Positions 57,403 to 64,000 of a DNA stretch of 64,000 nt are shown in pieces. The DNA is from Streptomyces sp. NRRL F-2580 (GTDB taxonomy: Bacteria; Actinomycetota; Actinomycetes; Streptomycetales; Streptomycetaceae): the NCBI RefSeq assembly GCF_000720115.1, contig NZ_JOIR01000023.1:1-64000 (forward strand), written 5' to 3'. The translations under genes were made by a program, and so were the position numbers. Each line of letters begins with the position of its first letter. The stretch's first letter is position 1. Below the pieces are notes generated by a model. That model did not search any database. It was not told the origin of the DNA and saw only the letters and a program-made list of their open reading frames with translations.

Positions 57403-58581
57403 ATGACCACCACCTGCATCACCAACATCGGCAGCCTCGTCACCAACGACCCGTCCGTCGGGGACGGTTCACCCCTGGGCCTGATCGAGAACGCCGCCGT
57501 CGTCATCGACGGCGACAAGGTCGCCTGGGTCGGCCCCGCCGCCGAGGCGCCGGCCGCGGACGAGGCCTTCGACGCGCAGGGTCGGGCCGTCATCCCCGGC
57601 TTCGTCGACTCCCACTCGCACCTCGTCTTCGCCGGCGACCGCACCCAGGAGTTCAACGCCCGGATGTCCGGACGCGCCTACTCCGCCGGAGGCATCCGCA
57701 CCACCGTCGCCGCCACCCGCGCCGCCACCGACGCCGAGCTCGAGGCCAACCTCGTGCGCCACCTCGACGAGGCCCGCCGCCAGGGCACCACCACCTTCGA
57801 GACCAAGTCCGGCTACGGCCTCACCGTCGCCGACGAGGCCCGCGCCCTGCGCATCGCCGCCGCGCACACCGAGGAGGTCACCTACCTCGGCGCGCACATC
57901 GTCTCCCCCGACTACGCCGAGGACCCGGCCGCGTACGTGGACCTCGTCACCGGCGAGATGCTGGCGGCCTGCGCCCCGTACGCCCGCTGGGTGGACGTCT
58001 TCTGCGAGAAGGGCGCCTTCGACGGCGACCAGGCCCGCGCGATCCTCACCGCGGGCGCCGCCGCCGGTCTGATCCCGCGCGTGCACGCCAACCAGCTGTC
58101 CTACGGTCCCGGCGTACAGCTCGCCGTGGAGCTGGAGGCCGCCTCCGCCGACCACTGCACCCACCTGACCGACGCCGACGTGGACGCCCTCGCCCAGGCC
58201 GCCTCGACCACGGTCGCCACCCTGCTGCCCGGCGCCGAGTTCTCCACCCGCGCGGTGTGGCCCGACGCCCGCCGCCTGATCGACGCGGGCGCCACCGTCG
58301 CCCTGTCCACGGACTGCAACCCCGGCTCCTCCTACACGAGCTCCATGCCGTTCTGCATCGCGCTCGCCGTCCGCGACATGCGGATGACCCCCGACGAGGC
58401 CCTGTGGTCGGCCACCGCCGGCGGAGCCCGCGCCCTGCGCCGTGCGGACATCGGCACCGTGACCCCCGGAGCCCGCGCCGACCTGGCCCTGCTGGACGCC
58501 CCGAGCCACGTCCACCTCGCCTACCGCCCGGGCGTCCCGCTCGTCTCGGCCGTCTGGCAGCGGGGCCGCCGCGCGCACTGA
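57403..58581 (+). CDS. hutI: Imidazolonepropionase
   Basis: The product is 392 aa; the ATG at 57403 follows GAGAGGAACC. It hydrolyses imidazolone-5-propionate to N-formimino-L-glutamate, the step between HutU and HutF. Amidohydrolase motifs: [19 protein letters not shown] (metal ligands), [59 protein letters not shown] and [19 protein letters not shown]. It is the last gene of the hut operon. HutH is not in the window. Confidence 0.97.
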   Translation: MTTTCITNIGSLVTNDPSVGDGSPLGLIENAAVVIDGDKVAWVGPAAEAPAADEAFDAQGRAVIPGFVDSHSHLVFAGDRTQEFNARMSGRAYSAGGIRTTVAATRAATDAELEANLVRHLDEARRQGTTTFETKSGYGLTVADEARALRIAAAHTEEVTYLGAHIVSPDYAEDPAAYVDLVTGEMLAACAPYARWVDVFCEKGAFDGDQARAILTAGAAAGLIPRVHANQLSYGPGVQLAVELEAASADHCTHLTDADVDALAQAASTTVATLLPGAEFSTRAVWPDARRLIDAGATVALSTDCNPGSSYTSSMPFCIALAVRDMRMTPDEALWSATAGGARALRRADIGTVTPGARADLALLDAPSHVHLAYRPGVPLVSAVWQRGRRAH

Positions 58582-58651
58582 CGAACGGTCAATCCGGGGT
58601 TGTCCTTTGTCTTCCCTCCGCAAGACCCCGGGCGTACCTTGAGCCACCAAT

Positions 58652-58666
58652 CTGATGTGTCGTCAG
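58652..58666 (+). promoter_or_regulatory. CTGATG-TGT-CGTCAG palindrome before the surface-protein cluster
   Basis: A near-perfect inverted repeat (one mismatch) with a 3-bp centre lies 29 bp before the GTG of the LPQTG protein gene. Its placement suggests an operator or regulator box for the four-gene cluster, with no known factor assigned. Confidence 0.4.
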
Positions 58667-58694
58667 TTATTTGTGGCCCGAGGGGAAGACGAAG

Positions 58695-59372
58695 GTGTCC
58701 GACCGCAAACGCTCCACCGCGCTCGCGCTGGCCTCCGCGCTGGCCGGATCGGCGGTCCTGCTGGCCGCCCCCGCAGCCCACGCCGCCGTCGTCGACGTGG
58801 CCTACGACTGCAAGACCCCGATCGGGGACAAGTCGGCGATCTCGCCCATCGAGATCAAGGCAGTCAAGGACGGCGAGGCGTACAAGCTGACGATGTCCTT
58901 CCAGAAGGGCGTCTCCTCCAGCCCCATCGAACTGGGCAAGGGCGCGATGAGCCCCGGCGCCGTCGTCCTCGTCGACGGCGCGGAGAAGGTGTCCGTGCCG
59001 GTCTCCGGCCCGCCCAACCCCGAGGCCGTGCCCGCCGACACCCCCATCAAGATCACCGACCTCTCGGGCACCTACACGCCCAAGAAGAGCGGCAAGGTCA
59101 CCTTCACCGCCGGCGTGCTCACCATCAAGGCGATGGGCACCACGACCACCTGCACCCCCGGCAACAGCCCCGGCCCGTCCCTGGAGCTCGACGTCACGGC
59201 CGCCGGCGGCGCCGCCGCCCAGTCCGGCGGCGGCTCGGGCGAGGAGACCCTCCCGCAGACCGGACCCACCGACTCCGCCCTCGCCCTCGGCACCCTCGGC
59301 GGCACCGTGCTGCTCTCCGGCGTCGCCGGCGTGCTCTGGCTGACCCGGCGCGGCCAGCGGGCCCGGTCCTGA
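58695..59372 (+). CDS. Secreted surface protein with LPQTG sortase signal
   Basis: The product is 225 aa from the GTG at 58695. Signal peptide: residues 1-31 (LALASALAGSAVLLAAPAAHA). A beta-rich domain (about 32-180) has VDVAYDCKTPIGDKSAISPI, LGKGAMSPGAVVLVDGAEK and ITDLSGTYTPKKSGKVTF; two Cys residues may form a disulfide. The C-terminus is a textbook cell-wall sorting signal: LPQTG, a hydrophobic stretch (LALGTLGGTVLLSGVAGVLW) and basic tail TRRGQRARS. It should be attached to peptidoglycan by a sortase, not encoded nearby. Its main domain is clearly homologous to the second half of the protein at 61599-62915. First gene of a four-gene cluster. Confidence 0.85.
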   Translation: MSDRKRSTALALASALAGSAVLLAAPAAHAAVVDVAYDCKTPIGDKSAISPIEIKAVKDGEAYKLTMSFQKGVSSSPIELGKGAMSPGAVVLVDGAEKVSVPVSGPPNPEAVPADTPIKITDLSGTYTPKKSGKVTFTAGVLTIKAMGTTTTCTPGNSPGPSLELDVTAAGGAAAQSGGGSGEETLPQTGPTDSALALGTLGGTVLLSGVAGVLWLTRRGQRARS

Positions 59373-59389
59373 ACGGAGCGCCCCCGGCC

Positions 59390-60472
59390 ATGCCCGTGCT
59401 CCACGTCCCCCACGTCCCCCGCGTCCCCCGCGTCCCCCACGCCCCCCGCGTCCGCCGGGGCGCCGGCCTGCTCCTGCTCGTCGCCGCGCTGTACGCGGCC
59501 CCCGCACCGCCCGCGTACGGCAGGGCCGCCGACGAGCCGGGCTGGACCGCCGAGCCCGCCGCGGGCCAGGCCGTCCCCCGCGCCGGCGACCGCCCGCCCT
59601 CCGCGCGCCCGTACTTCTACATGGCGGGCACCGCCGGCACCGTGCTGGAGGACCGCCTCGCCCTGGCCAACACATCCGACCAGGAGCACACCGTCACCCT
59701 GCGCGGGGCCGACGCCTACAACACCGCCGACGGGGCCTTCGCCCTGCGCCCCGCCGCCGGATCCACCGGCGCCGGCGCCTGGATCAGCTTCGGCGCCGGG
59801 ACCACCGTGAAGATCCCGCCCCACACCCGGGCCGTGGTCCCCTTCACCGTCACCGTGCCGCCCTCGTCCCCGCCCGGCGACCACCCCGCCGCCGTGGTCG
59901 CCACCGAGGCCGGCCGCGAGGTGGGCGTACGGGTCCACCTGCGGGTCGGCGGCCCCACCCTGGCGGCCCTCACCGTCGAGGACGTCGCCGTACGGGGCCG
60001 GGGCGGGGCCGCGGTCGTCGCGTACACCCTGGTCAACCGGGGCAACGTCGCCCTCGCCCCCGAACTCTCCCTGCGCGCCGAGGGCCGTTTCGGCGAGGTC
60101 CCGGACCGCGGCGCCCGGGCCCTGCCGGTGGAACTGCTCCCGGGCCAGCGGATCGAGCTGACCGAACCCTGGCGCGGCGCCCCGGTGCTCGACCAAGTCC
60201 GCGTCACCGTCACCGTCACCGCCCCCGGCGGCGCCCGGGCCGAGGGGAGCGCGTCCGCCTGGTTCCTGCCGTGGCGGGCCGCCGGCTGGACGGGCCTCGG
60301 CCTGCTCGCCCTCGGCGGGACCACGCCGGCCGCACTGTTCCTCGTACGGGGCCGGCGGACCCGGCAGGACCCGCCCGGCGGCGAGACGCCCGGCGAGCGG
60401 CCCGGCGAGACGCCCGGGACCCCCGGCCCGACCCCTGCACCGGAACACGAACTGACGGGAGCGTCCAGGTGA
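59390..60472 (+). CDS. DUF916-like (WxL-protein peptidoglycan-domain-like) membrane-anchored protein
   Basis: The product is 360 aa from the ATG at 59390. A repetitive head (PVLHVPHVPRVPRVPHAPRV, from CACGTCCCC/CGCGTCCCC units) precedes the signal peptide (GAGLLLLVAALYAAPAPPAY). Residues about 75-180 look like the Ig-like DUF916 domain: RPYFYMAGTAGTVLEDRLAL, NTSDQEHTVTLRGADAYNTA, TTVKIPPHTRAVVPFTVTVP and GDHPAAVVATEAG. A second Ig-like domain follows, then one transmembrane helix (about 300-325) and a Pro/Gly-rich cytosolic tail. In Firmicutes, DUF916 proteins partner WxL and LPXTG surface proteins. The TGA overlaps the next GTG. Confidence 0.78.
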   Translation: MPVLHVPHVPRVPRVPHAPRVRRGAGLLLLVAALYAAPAPPAYGRAADEPGWTAEPAAGQAVPRAGDRPPSARPYFYMAGTAGTVLEDRLALANTSDQEHTVTLRGADAYNTADGAFALRPAAGSTGAGAWISFGAGTTVKIPPHTRAVVPFTVTVPPSSPPGDHPAAVVATEAGREVGVRVHLRVGGPTLAALTVEDVAVRGRGGAAVVAYTLVNRGNVALAPELSLRAEGRFGEVPDRGARALPVELLPGQRIELTEPWRGAPVLDQVRVTVTVTAPGGARAEGSASAWFLPWRAAGWTGLGLLALGGTTPAALFLVRGRRTRQDPPGGETPGERPGETPGTPGPTPAPEHELTGASR

Positions 60473-61602
60473 GCGCCATGGTCGGCGGCAAGGGCCGCGG
60501 CAAGGCCGGCCGCAGGGTCCGGTCCCTCCTGGCGGGGCTGGCGGTGTGCGCCCTCGCGCTGTTCCCCGCGGCCCCGGCCGCGGCCGACGAGGGCAGACCC
60601 ACCGTCGCCCTCTCCCTCCAGGAGGCCGCCAAGGGCACCGAGATCACCGTCACCGGCACCGGCTGGCGGGCCAGGACGCTGGTGATGCTGCTGGTCTGCG
60701 GGCAGAACATGATCGGCGGCACCAACAGCTGCGCCAACGCCGACGGCGCCGCCGTCTCCGTCGCCGACGACGGGCGCTTCACCGCCCGGCTGGCCGTGGT
60801 CGCGCCGCCCAAGCCCTGCCCCTGCGTCGTCAACGTCACCTCCGTCAACGGCGACCAGTCCACCGTCGCGACCCCCCTGAAGATCACCGACCATCCGGTG
60901 GCCGAACTGCCCGCCGAATCCGGCACGGCCCGCCTCGCGATGCTCACCGGGGTCCGGCTGGAGGGCGAGGACGGGGTGCTGACCTGGTTCGGCGCCCCGC
61001 CGAGCCGCAAGTTCAAGGTCACCGTCGGCAATCTCGGCTCGGCCCCGGTCAAGGACCCGGTCTTCCAGCTCGGCACCGCCCACGGGGTGTTCGCCCCGCT
61101 GTGGGAGGAGGCCCGGTGGAAGGGCACCATCCCGCCGGGCGGCAAGGCGGAGATCGCGTTCGACGTCGCCCTCACCGCCGGCGCCCACGGCGACTACACG
61201 ATCTCCCTCAAGTACGGCGAGACCGTGGTCGCCACCCAGCCCTGGGGCGTGGACCGCCCGTACGGGGTGCTGCTCTTCTGGGGCCTGCTCCTGCTGGTGA
61301 TCCCGGCCGCGGTCTTCCGCGTCGGCATGGCCGTCGTCGCCAAGGTCCGGCCGCGCGCCGTGCCCGCGGCCGGCCGCCACCGGGGCGCGCGGCCCGCCGA
61401 GGCGGCAACGGCCGTGACGGCCCGGCTGCCCCGGATCCCGGCCCTGCGCCCGGCCGGACCGGCCCGCTCCGAGCAACCCGCGGAGCCCCCTTCGACCACC
61501 ACGGCGGTCCTGCCGTGGTTCACCCCGGACAGCGCGCCGGAGACAGCACCACAGACGTCCGCACCGTCTGAGAACCGTTCGACGACGAAGGGACCAACGT
61601 GA
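60469..61602 (+). CDS. Secreted, membrane-anchored protein with neocarzinostatin-like Ig fold
   Basis: The product is 377 aa from a GTG overlapping the previous stop. Signal peptide: about residues 1-41 (LAGLAVCALALFPAAPAAA). Residues about 45-135 resemble the neocarzinostatin-like beta sandwich (LQEAAKGTEITVTGTGWRAR, VCGQNM...NSC, VADDGRFTARL, CPCVVNVTS) with four Cys. A second beta domain (FKVTVGNLGSAPVKDPVFQL, IPPGGKAEIAFDVALTAGAH) precedes one transmembrane helix (about 266-290, LLFWGLLLLVIPAAVFRVG) and a Pro/Thr-rich cytosolic tail. The function is unknown. The tight 4-nt overlaps on both sides imply action with its neighbours at the cell surface. Confidence 0.8.
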   Translation: MSAMVGGKGRGKAGRRVRSLLAGLAVCALALFPAAPAAADEGRPTVALSLQEAAKGTEITVTGTGWRARTLVMLLVCGQNMIGGTNSCANADGAAVSVADDGRFTARLAVVAPPKPCPCVVNVTSVNGDQSTVATPLKITDHPVAELPAESGTARLAMLTGVRLEGEDGVLTWFGAPPSRKFKVTVGNLGSAPVKDPVFQLGTAHGVFAPLWEEARWKGTIPPGGKAEIAFDVALTAGAHGDYTISLKYGETVVATQPWGVDRPYGVLLFWGLLLLVIPAAVFRVGMAVVAKVRPRAVPAAGRHRGARPAEAATAVTARLPRIPALRPAGPARSEQPAEPPSTTTAVLPWFTPDSAPETAPQTSAPSENRSTTKGPT

Positions 61603-62915
61603 AGACCCAACGGAGGGTGAGCGCGGCCGTGGTCGCGCTGCTGCTCGGCGGCGCGGGCATCGCCATCACGGCTTCTCCCGCCCAGGCCGCGGAGACCAAG
61701 TTCAACGTCAAATGCGTTCCCCCGGCCGGGGGCGGCAGCCCCGTGGAGGGGGAGACCACCGCCAAGGTCACCGCTCCGGCCTCGGCGAAGGTCGGCGACG
61801 AGGTCGACGTGTCCTGGGAGACGGTGAAGCCGGCCTCGAACAACACGGACCTGATGGACATCCCGCAGGACGCGGTCCAGCCCACCGGCTGGATCACCGT
61901 GAGCGGCGGTGGCGGTGAGCTGAAGGTCGTCGGGGAGAAGAAGAACCCGCCGATCCCGAAGAAGGCGCCCATGCAGATGTCCGTGATGAAGGGCAAACTG
62001 AAGCTGACCAAGGCCGGGAAGATCACGCTGACCCCCGGCAAGTACGACGTGGCGGTCACCTTCTCCTTCGGCACGTTCGTCACCAAGTGCGCGCCGACCG
62101 GCGCCGTGGGCGTCGGCGCCACCATCGACGTCTCGGCCGGCTCCAGCGGCGGTACGACGACCGGTGGCACGACCACAGGCGGTACGACGACCGGTGGCAC
62201 GACCACAGGCGGTACGACCACCGGTGGTACGACGACCGGTGGTACGACCTCGGGCGGCTCCACCACCGGCGGCGGAGGCGGCCAGACCGACTTCCCGGGC
62301 AAGGCGGTCGAGGTGGCCTTCGACTGCGGGCCGGTCGTCCCGGGCGGGATCAAGACCCCGGTCACCATCAACGCCAAGAAGAACGGCGGCAGCTACGACC
62401 TCACGGTCAAGACGGCCAAGGGCGCGATGGCGGCGCCCATGGCCCTGCCCGCGGGGGCCCTCAAGCCCTCGATGGACGTGAAGCTCGGCGGGGCGGACAG
62501 CGGCACGGTCAAGGTCTCCGGCCCGGCCAACGCCGACCCGATCCCGGACAAGGCCCCCGTCAGCCTCAGCGACATGACCGGCACCTACAAGCCCGGCAAG
62601 TCCGGCAAGGTGACGCTGAGCCCGGACCAGCTGACCATCGACGTCACGATGGCCCCCGGCTCCACGCCGATCAACGTCCCCTGCAAGGCTACGAGCAGCG
62701 GCGTCTCGCTGGAGCTGGACACCACCGCCCAGCCGGGCGGCTCCGGTTCCTCGACGGCCTCCGGCAGCAGCACTTCGGGCGGCGGCCTCGCCGAGACCGG
62801 CGCGGAGGACGAGGGCGGCATCAAGGCCCTGGCCCTGGTCGCCGGCACGGTGATCCTGCTCGGCGGCGCGGTGTTCACCTTCACCCCGTGGCGCCGCCTG
62901 CGCGGCACCCGCTGA
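61599..62915 (+). CDS. Secreted surface protein with LAETG sortase signal and Gly/Thr repeat linker
   Basis: The product is 438 aa from a GTG overlapping the previous stop. Signal peptide: to about residue 30 (ALLLGGAGIAITASPAQA). Domain 1 (about 31-180) starts ETKFNVKCVPPAGGG and ends TFSFGTFVTKCAPTG, its two Cys possibly paired. A GGTTT repeat linker (about 185-220) joins domain 2 (about 228-375, VEVAFDCGPVVPGGIKTPV, LSDMTGTYKPGKSGKVTLSP). Domain 2 is homologous to the LPQTG protein of gene one. The C-terminus has LAETG, a hydrophobic stretch and WRRLRGTR. LAxTG is the motif of actinobacterial class E sortases. Last gene of the cluster. Confidence 0.85.
   Translation: MKTQRRVSAAVVALLLGGAGIAITASPAQAAETKFNVKCVPPAGGGSPVEGETTAKVTAPASAKVGDEVDVSWETVKPASNNTDLMDIPQDAVQPTGWITVSGGGGELKVVGEKKNPPIPKKAPMQMSVMKGKLKLTKAGKITLTPGKYDVAVTFSFGTFVTKCAPTGAVGVGATIDVSAGSSGGTTTGGTTTGGTTTGGTTTGGTTTGGTTTGGTTSGGSTTGGGGGQTDFPGKAVEVAFDCGPVVPGGIKTPVTINAKKNGGSYDLTVKTAKGAMAAPMALPAGALKPSMDVKLGGADSGTVKVSGPANADPIPDKAPVSLSDMTGTYKPGKSGKVTLSPDQLTIDVTMAPGSTPINVPCKATSSGVSLELDTTAQPGGSGSSTASGSSTSGGGLAETGAEDEGGIKALALVAGTVILLGGAVFTFTPWRRLRGTR
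62151..62255 (+). repeat. 15-bp in-frame tandem repeats (GGTTT linker)
   Basis: Seven units of GGTACGACGACCGGT type lie head-to-tail, some pairs identical at the 30-bp level, encoding Gly-Gly-Thr-Thr-Thr. Copy-number change would vary linker length in frame between the two ectodomains. Confidence 0.9.
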
Positions 62916-62920
62916 CACGC

Positions 62921-62958
62921 GAACGGCCCGGCACACCTTCCGGTGTGCCGGGCCGTTC
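62921..62958. terminator. Bidirectional terminator hairpin
   Basis: A perfect 17-bp stem GAACGGCCCGGCACACC / GGTGTGCCGGGCCGTTC with a 4-nt loop lies between the surface cluster and the convergent peptide transporter gene. Confidence 0.92.
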
Positions 62959-62979
62959 CGTGGTGCGGGGCCGAACGCG

Positions 62980-64000
62980 TCAGTTCGTGGCGCCCATCAG
63001 CTCGTTGACCTTCTTGCGGTACATGAAGATCGCGAGACCGGCGAGCACGGCGGCGACCGCCTGGAAGAGGATCACCCCGACGCCGTTCAGCTGCACGTCG
63101 GCCAGACCCATCAGACCGGTGACGCAGTCACCGGCGGTGACGGCGAGGAACCAGACACCCATCATCTGGGAGCCGTACTTCTGCGGCGCCATCTTCGTCG
63201 TGACCGACAGGCCGACCGGCGACAGGCACAGCTCGGCGAGCGTGTGCATCAGGAAGATGAGCACCAGCCACCACATGGTGACCTTGGTGTCGTTGCCGGC
63301 GGTCTGGCTCAGCGGCAGGGCGAAGACGAAGAACGAGGCGCCGACGATGATCAGGGCCACCGAGAACTTCACGATGGTGCTGGGCTCGCGGTTGCGGCGG
63401 GCCAGGGCCACCCACGCGGCGGCGAAGACCGGGGCCAGGGCCACCACGAAGAGCGGGTTCAGCGACTGGAAGATGACGGTGGGGACTTCCCAGCCGAACA
63501 GGGCGCGCTCGGAGTTCTTGTCACCGAACAGCGAGAGCGTCGAACCGCCCTGGTCGTAGATCATCCAGAAGACGGCGGCGGCCACGAAGAACCAGATGTA
63601 GGCGCTCATCCGGGTCTGCTCGACGGTGGACAGGTCCTTGTCCCGCTTGATGCGCACGAGGACGGCGACCGGGATGAGCAGACCGGCGATGGTGATCGGG
63701 TACAGCGCCCACTTGATGGTGTACATGTCCGCGGCGACCACGGCGCCGTAGAAGACGGCGACGACGGCCAGGACGGCGAGTGCCTTGACGATCACGGCCT
63801 TGCGCTCGGCGGCGCTCAGCGGGTTCGGGACGAGGCTGCTCTTCGGGCTCAGCGTGCGGCCGGCGAGCAGGTAGACCACGAGGCCGATGCCCATGCCGAC
63901 GGCGGCCAGCGCGAAGCCGAGGTGCCAGTTCACGAGCTCGCCGACCATGCCGATGCCGACCGGTGCGAGGAGGGCACCCACGTTGATGCCGATGTAGAAG
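62980..64000 (-). CDS. POT-family peptide:proton symporter (5' end outside window)
   Basis: The visible part is about 340 codons, the C-terminal two thirds; the frame stays open at the right edge (FYIGINVGALLAPVG), which is a family motif near helix 4-5. Other POT/PTR features: SAYIWFFVAAAVFWMIYDQG, NPLFVVALAPVFAAAW, HTLAELCLSPVGLSVTTKMA (the ExCxSP-type motif) and QMMGVWFLAVTAGD. It would import di- and tripeptides with protons across the plasma membrane. About nine membrane helices are visible. The start codon cannot be given. Confidence 0.93.
   Translation of the reverse strand, partial: FYIGINVGALLAPVGIGMVGELVNWHLGFALAAVGMGIGLVVYLLAGRTLSPKSSLVPNPLSAAERKAVIVKALAVLAVVAVFYGAVVAADMYTIKWALYPITIAGLLIPVAVLVRIKRDKDLSTVEQTRMSAYIWFFVAAAVFWMIYDQGGSTLSLFGDKNSERALFGWEVPTVIFQSLNPLFVVALAPVFAAAWVALARRNREPSTIVKFSVALIIVGASFFVFALPLSQTAGNDTKVTMWWLVLIFLMHTLAELCLSPVGLSVTTKMAPQKYGSQMMGVWFLAVTAGDCVTGLMGLADVQLNGVGVILFQAVAAVLAGLAIFMYRKKVNELMGATN

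Overview
This window is chromosomal DNA from a Streptomyces species. It has very high G+C and strong third-position G/C bias. It carries a tRNA-Leu(UAA) gene of the bldA type, and the linkage rpf / c-di-AMP riboswitch / rpfA / eno / divIC / DUF501 / ppx / ndh and an mfd-mazG neighbourhood are typical of the Streptomyces core. It contains no rRNA, phage, IS element or CRISPR array. A dispersed GC-rich repeat family lies in several intergenic gaps and in places reaches into genes.

Layout. Positions 1-443 hold repeats only. Positions 444-5326 are a group of polymorphic-toxin-related genes: a YwqJ-type deaminase with a SUKH-3 protein on the minus strand, then on the plus strand a WHH-nuclease-like/SMI1 fusion and a large Imm35-like / Pro-rich linker / deaminase-like / SUKH-4 fusion. 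Positions 5461-11081 hold a DivIVA/cellulose-binding-like coiled-coil protein, an alpha/beta hydrolase divergent from a CGNR zinc-finger regulator, a membrane protein with a TTA codon and a DHA2-type exporter. Positions 11409-14779 hold a MacB/FtsX-type ABC pair. Positions 14867-26632 run through a DUF2079 membrane protein, mfd, a small membrane protein coupled to a Ser/Thr kinase with a repeat tail, a YfhO-family membrane protein with a TTA codon, a SurA-like lipoprotein and mazG. Positions 26698-29347 hold a flavohemoglobin divergent from a cytochrome P450, both apparently leaderless.

Positions 29418-37066 hold two resuscitation-promoting-factor-like muralytic enzymes, the second behind a ydaO-type riboswitch. 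They are followed by enolase, the DivIC/FtsB-like division protein, DUF501, Ppx/GppA and NADH dehydrogenase II, whose upstream gap carries two Rex-like operators. Positions 37212-46833 hold a cyclopropane-fatty-acid-synthase-like methyltransferase, a second paralogous ABC pair, bldA, a Bax-inhibitor-1-like protein, small hypotheticals and a thiolase. Positions 47121-50334 hold an SGNH hydrolase, cystathionine beta-synthase and a small membrane protein.

Positions 50486-58581 are a histidine-utilisation locus: an RpiR-type regulator, a PLP decarboxylase-like protein, then hutU, an M20 amidohydrolase, hutF and hutI. A palindrome in front of hutU is matched by a partial copy in front of the regulator. 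HutH and HutG are not in the window; the M20 enzyme may take the HutG step. Positions 58695-62915 are a tightly coupled four-gene cell-surface cluster with two sortase-type substrates (LPQTG and LAETG), a DUF916-like protein and a membrane-anchored Ig-like protein. A POT-family peptide transporter is cut by the right edge.

Starts were chosen from Shine-Dalgarno position, overlaps and family length. Many long open frames opposite or alongside these genes are GC-driven shadows and are not annotated.
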